From positions 1 to 11,732 of the forward strand of contig CAAFMR010000329.1 in NCBI GenBank assembly GCA_900764115.1: a DNA stretch of 11,732 nt, written 5' to 3'. Under the pieces are notes generated by a model. The model saw nothing but the letters and a program-made list of their open reading frames with translations, was not told the DNA's origin and searched no databases. Each line of letters begins with the position of its first letter. Positions within the stretch are counted from its first letter, which is position 1. Made by a program: the position numbers and the translations under genes. Source of the DNA: Clostridia bacterium. GTDB taxonomy: Bacteria; Bacillota; Clostridia; Oscillospirales; Acutalibacteraceae. Positions 1 to 6,573 of the stretch are shown here, piece by piece.

Positions 1-1
1 G

Positions 2-400
2 AACCTGGGCGCCGACGATTTTATCGCCAAGCCCTTTGACGGCACGGTGCTGATGGCAAAGGTGCAGGCGCTGCTGCGCCGCACCTACGACTTTGCCGGC
101 TCCGCGCCGGTGCTGGAGCATCGGGGCGCCTTCCTCAATACCGGGGATAACTCCCTCACCTATGGCGAGGAGACCGTCCCCCTCACCAAAAATGAGTACC
201 GCATTCTTCTGTGCCTGATGGAAAACAAAGGGCGGGTGGTGAGCCGGGAGCAGCTGATGGAGCGGCTGTGGGAATCGGAGCAGTTCATCGATGAAAACAC
301 CCTGACCGTCAACGTGAACCGACTGCGCAAAAAGCTGGACGCTGTCGGGCTGGAGGGTTTCATCACCACCAAGTTTGGCGTCGGCTATCTGGTGGGATAG
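2..400 (+). CDS. OmpR-family response regulator, C-terminal part (BceR-type by context)
   Basis: This is the C-terminal 132 residues of a two-component response regulator; the 5' end lies outside the window, so the phospho-acceptor Asp is not visible. The reading frame opens with the end of a receiver domain, including the motif DDFIAKPFD, whose Lys before Pro-Phe is the invariant receiver lysine. After a linker comes a winged-helix DNA-binding domain: LTKNEYRILLCLMENKGRVV, then the recognition-helix region (ENTLTVNVNRLRKKL) and the C-terminal wing ending FGVGYLVG. An internal ATG at 47 is not the start, because the receiver sequence continues upstream of it. The kinase gene downstream and the bceAB-like genes after it indicate a regulator of antimicrobial-peptide resistance. 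Its TAG stop (398-400) overlaps the left edge of the inserted element, which begins at G400; removing the element still leaves TAG. Confidence 0.93.
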   Translation, partial: NLGADDFIAKPFDGTVLMAKVQALLRRTYDFAGSAPVLEHRGAFLNTGDNSLTYGEETVPLTKNEYRILLCLMENKGRVVSREQLMERLWESEQFIDENTLTVNVNRLRKKLDAVGLEGFITTKFGVGYLVG

Positions 401-420
401 ACAACGCAATCAGGGTACAA
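400..420 (+). repeat. Left terminal inverted repeat of the MITE-like element
   Basis: The sequence starts GACAACGCAATC and ends GGGTACAA. It matches the reverse complement of 627-647 at 19 of 21 positions; the two differences are C/A at the sixth base and A/G at the thirteenth. Similarity continues weakly for about five more bases, ending in a shared GTT. Confidence 0.85.
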
Positions 421-506
421 TCGTTTTTTCGGCTAAACAGCGTTCTCATCGGCTTTGTTGCCCTCCGCTGGTCGGGCAACCCGCCGCTGAAAAACGCTGT
501 TTGCCG

Positions 507-538
507 AAAATCTTCGACCTGAAACGAGAAGATTTTTT
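507..538 (+). terminator. Terminator-like hairpin with T-run inside the MITE-like element
   Basis: AAAATCTTC (507-515) pairs with GAAGATTTT (528-536) around a 12-base loop, and the 3' arm runs into six T residues (533-538). The shape resembles an intrinsic terminator, but the stem is AT-rich and short in GC pairs, and its first bases are also used by the larger 426-510 stem. It could reduce read-through from the regulator gene into the kinase gene. Function is inferred only. Confidence 0.4.
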
Positions 539-626
539 CGTATGGTCAGTCGAAGAACACAGCAATACTGCCGTATTGCAAGTGATGAGACAAACAAAAC
601 GGGAAACTATTCCGTTTCAGGAACCG

Positions 627-647
627 TTGTACCCCGATTGCTTTGTC
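627..647 (-). repeat. Right terminal inverted repeat of the MITE-like element
   Basis: Read on the - strand it starts GACAAAGCAATC and ends GGGTACAA, the mate of 400-420. It is followed directly by TA (648-649) and then by the kinase ribosome-binding region. A TTG at 643 opens in frame with the kinase gene, but it lies in this repeat and has no ribosome site, so it was not taken as the start. Confidence 0.85.
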
Positions 648-654
648 TAGCCAT

Positions 655-661
655 AAGGAGG
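655..661 (+). promoter_or_regulatory. Ribosome-binding site that fixes the kinase start
   Basis: AAGGAGG lies five bases upstream of the ATG at 667. It decides between this ATG and the in-frame TTG at 643, which would place the start inside the element's repeat with no ribosome site. The site lies just outside the element, so the insertion left kinase translation initiation intact. Confidence 0.85.
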
Positions 662-666
662 ACATA

Positions 667-1656
667 ATGAAGCTATGGACAGCCGTTTGGCGGCAGCACC
701 GGGGCGGTATTCTGCTCTATTGTCTGTGCGGCGTGGTGTTTCTGCTAACCTTTTATCTGTATCGGCTGCCGCTGGCGGCGGTGCTGTATCCCCTGCTGCT
801 GTGCGGGCTGCTGGGGCTGGGGGCGCTGGTATGGGAAACGGTGCGTCTGCGGCGGGTGCAGATGCAGTTGCAGGAGCTGAGCCGCCGTACCGCCGCCACC
901 ATGGAGCGGCTGCCCGCTCCGCTGACCGCCACCGATGAGAGCTATCAGCAGCTCATCCGGCAGCTGCAGCGTGAGGTGGCAGGGCAGGCGACCGACGCCG
1001 CCGTGCGCTATCAGAATACGGTGGAATACTTCACCGTCTGGGCGCACCAGATCAAGACCCCCATCGCCGCGATGCGGCTGGCGCTCCAGGCGGAGGACAC
1101 GCCCCTCGCCCGCCGGCTCACCGGCGAGCTGTTCCGTATCGAACAGTATGTGGAGATGGTGCTGACCTATCTGCGGCTGGATTCCACGGACACCGATTAT
1201 GTGTTCCGCCGTCAGCCGCTGGACCCCATCCTGCGGGGCTGCTTCAAGCGGTTCTCCCATGAGTTTATCGACCGCCGGCTGCGGCTGGATTTCACCCCCA
1301 CCGACCTGACCGTTGTCACCGATGAAAAATGGCTGTCCTTTGTGCTGGAGCAGCTGCTGTCCAACGCCCTCAAATACACCCGGCAGGGCAGCGTCACCGT
1401 CTCTCTGTCCGGTCCCACAACGCTGTGCATCCGGGATACGGGCATTGGCATCGCCCCGGAGGATCTGCCCCGGATCTTCGACCGGGGCTACACCGGCTAT
1501 AACGGCCGCAGCGACAAAAAGGCCACCGGCATCGGGCTGTATCTGTGCCGCCGGGTGTGCCGGGGGCTGGGCATCGGCATCCGGGCAGAATCCCGGGTGG
1601 ATGTCGGCACGGCGGTCTATCTGGAGCTGGAGCAATACGACCTGAAAGCGGAATAA
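667..1656 (+). CDS. BceS-type intramembrane-sensing histidine kinase
   Basis: This 329-residue membrane histidine kinase is the partner of the regulator upstream. Two hydrophobic helices at about residues 14-32 and 36-54 are separated by only a few residues, so there is no extracellular sensor domain. In this family (BceS, GraS, VraS-like kinases) the signal comes from the partner ABC transporter rather than from direct ligand binding. Then come a short linker coil (about 60-115), the H-box with the phospho-acceptor His127 in VWAHQIKTPIAAM, the N-box with Asn233 in EQLLSNALKYT, the D/G1 box DTGIGI at 257-262 and the G2 box TGIGLYL at 287-293. All catalytic boxes are present, so it should be active. 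The ATG at 667 is chosen for its AAGGAGG. The only oddity is the 266-bp gap from the regulator, filled by the insertion. Confidence 0.94.
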   Translation: MKLWTAVWRQHRGGILLYCLCGVVFLLTFYLYRLPLAAVLYPLLLCGLLGLGALVWETVRLRRVQMQLQELSRRTAATMERLPAPLTATDESYQQLIRQLQREVAGQATDAAVRYQNTVEYFTVWAHQIKTPIAAMRLALQAEDTPLARRLTGELFRIEQYVEMVLTYLRLDSTDTDYVFRRQPLDPILRGCFKRFSHEFIDRRLRLDFTPTDLTVVTDEKWLSFVLEQLLSNALKYTRQGSVTVSLSGPTTLCIRDTGIGIAPEDLPRIFDRGYTGYNGRSDKKATGIGLYLCRRVCRGLGIGIRAESRVDVGTAVYLELEQYDLKAE

Positions 1657-1661
1657 CGCAT

Positions 1662-1681
1662 TTCTTACAGTAATGTAAGAA
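1662..1681. promoter_or_regulatory. Perfect dyad, probable BceR-type operator
   Basis: TTCTTACA (1662-1669), a GTAA spacer, then TGTAAGAA (1674-1681) form a perfect 8-bp inverted repeat. The core TTACA-N4-TGTAA fits the TNACA-N4-TGTAA pattern that I recall for regulators of BceAB-type transporters. It sits 28 bp upstream of the -35 box of the transporter genes. A further half-site, AATGTAAG at 1693-1700, repeats 1672-1679 directly at exactly 21 bp, about two helical turns. No T-run follows, so a terminator for the kinase gene is the less likely reading. Confidence 0.75.
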
Positions 1682-1709
1682 CCGGGGCGGAAAATGTAAG
1701 CCGATTCGA

Positions 1710-1738
1710 TTGGCTTCGTTTTCCGCTTCGTCTATAAT
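1710..1738 (+). promoter_or_regulatory. Promoter of the ABC transporter genes
   Basis: A perfect -10 box TATAAT (1733-1738) is preceded at a 17-bp spacing by TTGGCT (1710-1715), four of six matches to the -35 consensus. A weak -35 with a strong -10 and an upstream dyad fits a promoter activated by a response regulator. Transcription would start near 1745, leaving a leader of about 77 bases. Confidence 0.75.
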
Positions 1739-1759
1739 AAAGCCATTCCCACGAGGGAA

Positions 1760-1798
1760 GGGCGGCTTTGGGGCAGTCCGGCGGGAACGCCACCGCCC
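1760..1798 (+). other. Possible leader hairpin upstream of the ABC ATPase
   Basis: In the transporter leader GGGCGG (1760-1765) can pair with CCGCCC (1793-1798), enclosing a small GGCG-GGAA-CGCC hairpin (1780-1791) with a GNRA-type loop. The ribosome site at 1807-1814 lies nine bases further on and stays unpaired. This may only reflect GC-rich sequence; no known riboswitch is recognised. Confidence 0.25.
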
Positions 1799-1821
1799 GC
1801 AGAAAAGGAAGGAGTATTGCT

Positions 1822-2586
1822 ATGAGCATTTTGGAGGTCAAGGGCGTCCGCAAGGTGTATTCCACCCGGTTCGGAGGCAATAAGGTAGAGGCGCTGAAGG
1901 ATGTGAATTTCAGCGTGGAGGCAGGAGAATACGTCGCCATTATGGGCGAGTCCGGCAGCGGCAAGACCACCCTGCTGAACATTCTGGCGGCGCTGGATAC
2001 CCCCACCAGCGGCAGCGTGCTGCTGGACGGAAAAGAACTGTCCGGCATCAAGGAGTCCGCGATGGCGGCGTTCCGGCGGGATAATCTGGGGTTTGTGTTT
2101 CAGGATTTCAATTTGCTGGACACCTTCACCCTGGAGGACAACATTTTTCTGCCGCTGGTGCTGGCGGGTGTGCCGTATAAGGAGATGTTCCGTCGCCTTG
2201 CCCCCATCGCCAAGCGGCTGGGGCTGACGGAGCTGCTGAAAAAATACCCCTATGAGGTATCCGGCGGACAAAAGCAGCGGGCGGCGGTCGCCCGGGCGCT
2301 CATCACCGAGCCTCAGCTGATTCTGGCGGACGAGCCCACCGGCGCGCTGGACTCCAAAGCCTCCGACGAGCTGCTGCGGCTGTTCGGAGAGATCAACCGT
2401 CTGGGGCAGACCATTCTGATGGTGACCCACTCGGTTCGTGCTGCCAGCACCGCCGGACGGGTGCTGTTTATCAAGGACGGCGAGGTATTCCACCAGCTGT
2501 ATCGGGGCAACGACACCGATGAGCAGCTGTATCAGAAGATCAGCGACACGCTGACCGCACTGGCTACGGGAGGGAATATCCAATGA
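1822..2586 (+). CDS. BceA-type ABC transporter ATP-binding protein
   Basis: This 254-residue ATPase energises the permease encoded next, in a peptide-antibiotic resistance and sensing transporter. Visible in order are Walker A GESGSGKTT at 42-50, the Q-loop Gln94 in FVFQDFNLLD, the ABC signature VSGGQ at 146-150, Walker B LILADE at 166-171 with the catalytic Glu171, the D-loop SGALD-like stretch at 174-178 (GALDS), and the switch His203. FQDFNLLDTFTLEDNIFLPL is characteristic of BceA/LolD-like (MacB-family) ATPases. The start at 1822 is chosen because GGAAGGAG ends seven bases upstream; in-frame codons reaching back to 1768 lie in the leader and lack a ribosome site. The stop overlaps the permease start as ATGA, indicating translational coupling. 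Expression is probably controlled by the regulator through the dyad at 1662-1681. Confidence 0.95.
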   Translation: MSILEVKGVRKVYSTRFGGNKVEALKDVNFSVEAGEYVAIMGESGSGKTTLLNILAALDTPTSGSVLLDGKELSGIKESAMAAFRRDNLGFVFQDFNLLDTFTLEDNIFLPLVLAGVPYKEMFRRLAPIAKRLGLTELLKKYPYEVSGGQKQRAAVARALITEPQLILADEPTGALDSKASDELLRLFGEINRLGQTILMVTHSVRAASTAGRVLFIKDGEVFHQLYRGNDTDEQLYQKISDTLTALATGGNIQ

Positions 2587-4610
2587 AAGCGAGCTTTTTC
2601 CCGGCGCTGGCGCTGGACAGCATCCGGAAAAACCGGCGGCTGTATCTCCCCTATTTTCTCACCTGCGCGGGGATGGTGATGATGGAATATATTATCACCT
2701 ACCTGCAATTCAGCGAAACTCTGGGGGCTATGCGGGGCGGCTCCAACATCCGGATGATGATGGGCTTCGGCAGCTTTGTGATTGCCCTATTTGCGCTGCT
2801 GTTCCTGTTTTATACCAATTCCTTTCTCATCCGGCGGCGGAAAAAAGAATTCGGTCTTTACAACATTCTGGGGATGGGTAAACGCCACATTAGCCGCATT
2901 CTGTTCTTTGAAACCCTGTTGATCGCGGTGGGTTCGGTGCTGACCGGGCTGGTGACCGGCATTCTCCTGTCCAAGCTGGCGGAGCTGGGGATGGTGCGCA
3001 TCCTCGACGGCGGCGCCACCTTTACCCTGTCGCTGTCGCTGCCCGCCGTGCTGCGCACGGTGGCTATTTTCGGTGCCATCTTTCTGCTGCTGTTTCTCAA
3101 CGGCCTGCGGCAGGTGCATCTCTCCAGCGCCATCCAGCTGCTGCGCAGCGAAAATGTGGGCGAGAAGCCCCCGAAAGCCAACTGGGTGGCGGGGGTCTTG
3201 GGAGCGTTATTGCTGGCAGTCGCCTACTGGATCGCGGTGACGATTCAGGATCCCATCACCGCTCTGGGTATGTTCTTTGTAGCGGTGCTGCTGGTGATTG
3301 TCGGCACCTATCTGCTGATGATTGCCGGGTCGGTGCTGCTGTGCCGGATTCTGCAGAAAAATAAGCGGTACTACTATCAATCCCGCCATTTTGTGTCGGT
3401 ATCCTCCATGGCTTACCGAATGAAGCGCAACGGCGCCGGCTTGGCATCCATCTGTATTCTTGCCACCATGGTGCTGGTGATCGTATCCTCCACCACCAGC
3501 CTGCTGTTCGGCGCCGAGGACGCGCTGCAGACCCGGTATCCCCGGGAATGCGTGATTGACGTGCGGCTCCAGCAGGCTGCGGCACTGGAGGATGGCTCCG
3601 TCGCCCGGCTGCGGCAAGCCACCAATACCGCTGCCGCCGACAGCGGCATGACGCTGCAGAATTTGCTGGATTGGCGCTGCCTGTCCGGTTGGGGTGCTCT
3701 GGAGGGCAACCGGGCGTTCATCCGCTCCTTTTATATGCAGGTCACGTCCCTGGACAGCTTTTATTTCATTCCGCTGGAGGATTATAACCGCGCCTGCGGT
3801 ACAAGCTATACCCTCCGGCAGGGGGAGGCGCTGCTGTATGTGAACCGGGGCAGCTTCACCGGCGACACCGTCACCTTCGACGACCTCTGCACCCTACGCA
3901 TCGTCCGGCAGATAGATACCTGCATCCCCGACGGGTACATGACCGCCACTGTGTCTACCTCCTACGTGTTTATCCTGCCGGACCTATCTGCCGTGGAGGC
4001 GCTGGCAGCGCCCGTAGGGGAAAATTCTCAAGGGCGGGCGCTGACGGTGAACTGGCACTATGCGTTTGACACCGGGCTGGCCGGGGAGCAACAGGACGAT
4101 GCCATCCGGGCAGTGGCCTCCGCCCTGGACAACGCCGGCGCCGTTGCACCGGATTATAAGATGCTGACGGTGGAAAGCCGCCAGCTCAACAGGGCGGATT
4201 TCCTGGGCACCTACGGCTCCTTCTTCTATCTGGGGGCCATCCTCAGCGTGGTATTCTTGGCGGCGGCGGTGGAGATCATCTACTATAAGCAGCTCACTGA
4301 GGGCTATGAGGATCAGGCGCGGTTTGCCATTATGCAAAAGGTGGGGATGGACCGCCGGGACATCCGCCGCAGCATCAACTCTCAGCTGCTGACCGTATTT
4401 TTCCTGCCTTTGGCGGGGGCGGGGCTGCATCTGGCGTTCGCTTATCCTATGATCCGCCAGCTGCTGCAGCTCCTGAATCTCACCAATCTGCGGCTGTTCG
4501 CCCTCACCACCCTCATCAGCTTCGGCGTGTTTGCTCTGTTCTACACGATTGTTTATCGGCTCACCTCCAATGCGTACTATCACATTGTCAGCGACCGGGA
4601 GCCGGAATAA
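2583..4610 (+). CDS. BceB-type FtsX-domain ABC permease
   Basis: This is a 675-residue membrane permease that pairs with the upstream ATPase. By eye there are ten membrane helices, at about residues 22-42, 62-82, 108-134, 152-174, 200-220, 228-256, 286-308, 545-568, 604-622 and 634-658. A large extracellular domain of roughly 230 residues (about 311-542) lies between helices 7 and 8. This layout is the hallmark of BceB permeases, which act on peptide antibiotics such as bacitracin or lantibiotics bound to lipid II-cycle intermediates and signal to the BceS kinase. The FtsX-type coupling region KKEFGLYNILGMGKRHI (88-104) and its second copy near 580-595 (FAIMQKVGMDRRDI) are present. The length is normal for the family. 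The start overlaps the ATPase stop by four bases. The antibiotic cannot be told from the sequence, because the extracellular domain varies widely. Confidence 0.94.
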   Translation: MKASFFPALALDSIRKNRRLYLPYFLTCAGMVMMEYIITYLQFSETLGAMRGGSNIRMMMGFGSFVIALFALLFLFYTNSFLIRRRKKEFGLYNILGMGKRHISRILFFETLLIAVGSVLTGLVTGILLSKLAELGMVRILDGGATFTLSLSLPAVLRTVAIFGAIFLLLFLNGLRQVHLSSAIQLLRSENVGEKPPKANWVAGVLGALLLAVAYWIAVTIQDPITALGMFFVAVLLVIVGTYLLMIAGSVLLCRILQKNKRYYYQSRHFVSVSSMAYRMKRNGAGLASICILATMVLVIVSSTTSLLFGAEDALQTRYPRECVIDVRLQQAAALEDGSVARLRQATNTAAADSGMTLQNLLDWRCLSGWGALEGNRAFIRSFYMQVTSLDSFYFIPLEDYNRACGTSYTLRQGEALLYVNRGSFTGDTVTFDDLCTLRIVRQIDTCIPDGYMTATVSTSYVFILPDLSAVEALAAPVGENSQGRALTVNWHYAFDTGLAGEQQDDAIRAVASALDNAGAVAPDYKMLTVESRQLNRADFLGTYGSFFYLGAILSVVFLAAAVEIIYYKQLTEGYEDQARFAIMQKVGMDRRDIRRSINSQLLTVFFLPLAGAGLHLAFAYPMIRQLLQLLNLTNLRLFALTTLISFGVFALFYTIVYRLTSNAYYHIVSDREPE

Positions 4611-4630
4611 CCGCATTTTTGCCCCTATTA

Positions 4631-4664
4631 CAATGCACAAAATGCGTATCTTTTTGTGCTATTG
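4631..4664. terminator. Candidate bidirectional terminator between convergent genes
   Basis: Between the permease stop and the stop of the - strand GH127 gene, CAATGCACAAAA (4631-4642) pairs with TTTTGTGC and ATTG (4652-4664, one bulged T at 4660). No clear T-run follows on either strand. An alternative fold pairs CGCATTTTTG (4612-4621) with CAAAATGCG (4638-4646). The location between converging genes is the main argument for a terminator. Confidence 0.35.
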
Positions 4665-4677
4665 CCCTGCGGCGGGG

Positions 4678-6498
4678 TTACCGGCGCAGCAGCCACACCT
4701 GCATTTCCGCCTCCCCCCGGTTGGCAAACGCGTAATAGGGAATCAGCGTCAGCGGGAACGGCTCATACGCCACCGCCGCCGCATCCGGATACAGACACGC
4801 CGTAGGCTGGGGGCGGAAGCCGGTGGTCTGCAGCCGGGGCAGCAGCCACTCACTGTCCTGCAGCTGAAATTCCCCCTGCATATCCACGGCAATGGCAGGC
4901 AGATCGGCGCCGTTATCCACTCCCTCGGCGCAATAGACCACCGGCCCCCGCAGCACCGCCACCCGGCCGGCATCGGCATGCACCCGAGGGTTCGCCGCCA
5001 CCAGCCGCACCGGCATATCCAGCTCCAGCGTCACCTCGGTCTCCCCGTCCAGCGCCACATAGGCATAGCCGTTCTCCAGCGTATACGCCCGATCCAGCGT
5101 GAAGCGGTGGCACCACCCCGGGATCCGGAATGCCAGCCGGCGCTTATCCCCCCGGCACCGCACCGTGACCGTGCCGTTCTGCGGATACGCCGTGCGCTGG
5201 GTCAGCCGGACGCCCTCGGTCTCCAGCGTCGAATCCATATATTGATGGATATACACCGTATCGTCGTCCATCCCATAGACATAGCCGCCCACCGACGCCA
5301 CAAAGCGCAGGATATTCGGCGGACAGCAGGAGCAGCCGAACACCTCCAGCCGCTGGGTGATGGGAAACCGCTCCTCCATCGTCGTGGAGGTATTGACGTG
5401 ATTGAATGCCGGGTCCACCGCCAGCGGATTTTCATAGAAAAAGGATCTTCCGTCCATCGAGACCCCGGACAGGATCCCGTTATACAGCACCGTTTCCACG
5501 ATATCCCCATACCGGCTGTCGGCGCCGAACCGCTGCATCCGTCCGGCAAACATCGCCATGGCGATGGAGGCACAGGTCTCCGCATAGGCGGTGCGGTTGG
5601 GCAGGTCGTAATCCACCGTAAACGTCTCCCCCAGATAGGTGGAGCCGACTCCGCCGGTGATATACATACGCTGCCCGACGATATTCTCAAACAGCCGCCG
5701 GCAGGTCTGCTCCAGCGCCGTATCGCCGTATTCCTCCGCCACATCCGCCGCCCCGCAAAGCAGATACAGCGCCCGCACGGCATGTCCCTCTGCCGTCTTC
5801 CGCTCCCGCAGGGGCATCTCATCCTGGTTATACGGCTCTTTCATCCAGTCCCGTCCCATCCGATCCTGTGCCGGATGCTGTCCGTGCTGGTCGATAAAAT
5901 ATTGTGCCAGCGCCGCATACCGCTTTTCGCCGGTGGCGCGGTAGAGCCGCATCAGCGCCAGCTCGATCTCCGGATGTCCCGGTGTGATGAAGCCGGCGCT
6001 ATGCTCCTGCCGGAACACCCGATCGATGTAGTCTGCATACCGGCACATCGCCCGCAGAAACCGCTCCTTGCCGGTCATCTCATAATAGGCGACCGCCGCC
6101 TCAAACCAATGGCCCGCGCAGTACAGCTCGTGGCAGTCCCGGTCCCGGAACCGTTTGTCCTGCTCCATCACCAGAAAGTGGCTGTTGAAATAGCCGTTTT
6201 CATCCTGATGCTGCAAAATGCAGTCGATGGTCTCCTCCAGAATGGCGGTGATCTCCTCATCCGGTTGAGCGCGCAAGCAATAGGCTGCCCCCTCCATCCA
6301 CTTGGCTACATCGGAATCCCAGAATACGTGGGGCGGGTTCGGGTCGCCCTCTTTCCAGCCGCACCGCAGCGCCTCAAAGCGCCCCGTCTCCCGAAAGCGC
6401 TCGTATACCGCCCGCAGCGTCGTCTGCCTGTTGATGTCCTGGCGGGTCTTCCAGAATCCGCCGGTGATGGTCACATCCGAAAATCGGATATTCTTCAT
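4678..6498 (-). CDS. GH127 (DUF1680) beta-L-arabinofuranosidase
   Basis: This 606-residue glycoside hydrolase is related to Bifidobacterium HypBA1, which removes terminal beta-L-arabinofuranose from plant arabino-oligosaccharides and hydroxyproline-linked glycans. It has an alpha/alpha-barrel N-terminal domain (about 1-400; for example FWDSDVAKWMEGAAY at 59-73 and YCAGHWFEAAVAYYEMTG at 126-143) and beta-sandwich domains C-terminally. The family's zinc-cysteine active site is visible: Glu307 and Cys309 in AETCAS, then Cys389, Cys391 and Cys392 in GCSCCPPN. These align with the Glu338/Cys340/Cys417/Cys418 set of HypBA1, which includes the nucleophile. Glu291 sits where the proposed acid/base Glu322 is expected. 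There is no signal peptide, so it should be cytosolic and act on imported oligosaccharides. The start at 6498 has GGAGG four bases upstream; frames starting further upstream cross the promoter. It is divergent from an AraC-type regulator that probably controls it. Confidence 0.92.
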   Translation of the reverse strand: MKNIRFSDVTITGGFWKTRQDINRQTTLRAVYERFRETGRFEALRCGWKEGDPNPPHVFWDSDVAKWMEGAAYCLRAQPDEEITAILEETIDCILQHQDENGYFNSHFLVMEQDKRFRDRDCHELYCAGHWFEAAVAYYEMTGKERFLRAMCRYADYIDRVFRQEHSAGFITPGHPEIELALMRLYRATGEKRYAALAQYFIDQHGQHPAQDRMGRDWMKEPYNQDEMPLRERKTAEGHAVRALYLLCGAADVAEEYGDTALEQTCRRLFENIVGQRMYITGGVGSTYLGETFTVDYDLPNRTAYAETCASIAMAMFAGRMQRFGADSRYGDIVETVLYNGILSGVSMDGRSFFYENPLAVDPAFNHVNTSTTMEERFPITQRLEVFGCSCCPPNILRFVASVGGYVYGMDDDTVYIHQYMDSTLETEGVRLTQRTAYPQNGTVTVRCRGDKRRLAFRIPGWCHRFTLDRAYTLENGYAYVALDGETEVTLELDMPVRLVAANPRVHADAGRVAVLRGPVVYCAEGVDNGADLPAIAVDMQGEFQLQDSEWLLPRLQTTGFRPQPTACLYPDAAAVAYEPFPLTLIPYYAFANRGEAEMQVWLLRR

Positions 6499-6523
6499 AC
6501 TGCCTCCATCCTTTCTGTCCGGG

Positions 6524-6552
6524 TTGATTTTCCTTGCAATTTGGAGTATACT
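6524..6552 (+). promoter_or_regulatory. Promoter of the araC-family gene
   Basis: TTGATT (6524-6529), a 17-bp spacer and TATACT (6547-6552) read toward the regulator gene, with a predicted start near 6559. The -10 box lies within the palindrome AGTATACT (6545-6552) that also serves the opposite promoter. The ribosome site AAGGTGA at 6591-6597 precedes the ATG at 6609. Confidence 0.65.
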
Positions 6553-6573
6553 GGACGCAGCAATATTTAGCAA
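6545..6573 (-). promoter_or_regulatory. Promoter of the GH127 gene, sharing its -10 box with the opposite promoter
   Basis: On the - strand TTGCTA (6573-6568) and TATACT (6550-6545) are 17 bp apart, each with a plausible match to the sigma-70 consensus. The -10 box is the same palindrome used by the promoter of the regulator gene, so the two polymerases cannot bind together. Confidence 0.55.

Larger units (their letters stand above)
400..647. mobile_element. MITE-like insertion with terminal inverted repeats and TA target duplication
   Basis: A 248-bp segment is bounded by imperfect inverted repeats (19 of 21 positions match; the outermost bases read GACAA) and flanked on both sides by TA (398-399 and 648-649). 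Deleting the segment plus one TA joins the regulator stop TAG to CCATAAGGAGGACATAATG, the kinase ribosome site and start. This gives the tight spacing expected in an RR-HK operon and strongly supports an insertion. No transposase or convincing protein is encoded; the readable frame through it (375-650) is not protein-like. The interior holds several stem-loops: 426-444 with 493-510 (18 bp with one bulge, enclosing 457-463/474-480), 507-515 with 528-536, 562-568 with 573-579, and 597-605 with 610-617. Its base composition is visibly more AT-rich than the genes around it. TA duplication is typical of IS630/Tc1-mariner elements, so mobilisation in trans by such a transposase is inferred. Alternatively it could be a structured RNA element of another kind. 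Confidence 0.8.

Noticed and set aside
375..650. A possible 91-residue protein spanning the MITE-like element
   Set aside because: It begins inside the regulator gene in another frame, crosses every stem-loop, has no ribosome site and shows no protein-like pattern.
643..666. An upstream TTG start for the kinase
   Set aside because: It lies in the element's terminal repeat, has no Shine-Dalgarno sequence and adds eight residues before the first membrane helix. The ATG at 667 has AAGGAGG at good spacing.
1662..1681. The perfect dyad after the kinase gene as a transcription terminator
   Set aside because: The stem is AT-rich, has only an 8-bp arm and no T-run follows. Its TTACA-N4-TGTAA core and position upstream of a good promoter fit an operator better.
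4531..6570. A 679-residue open frame on the + strand opposite GH127
   Set aside because: It runs through the end of the permease gene and the full antisense of GH127, has no ribosome site and no domain, and is rich in Arg, His, Pro and Gln. It is a composition artefact.
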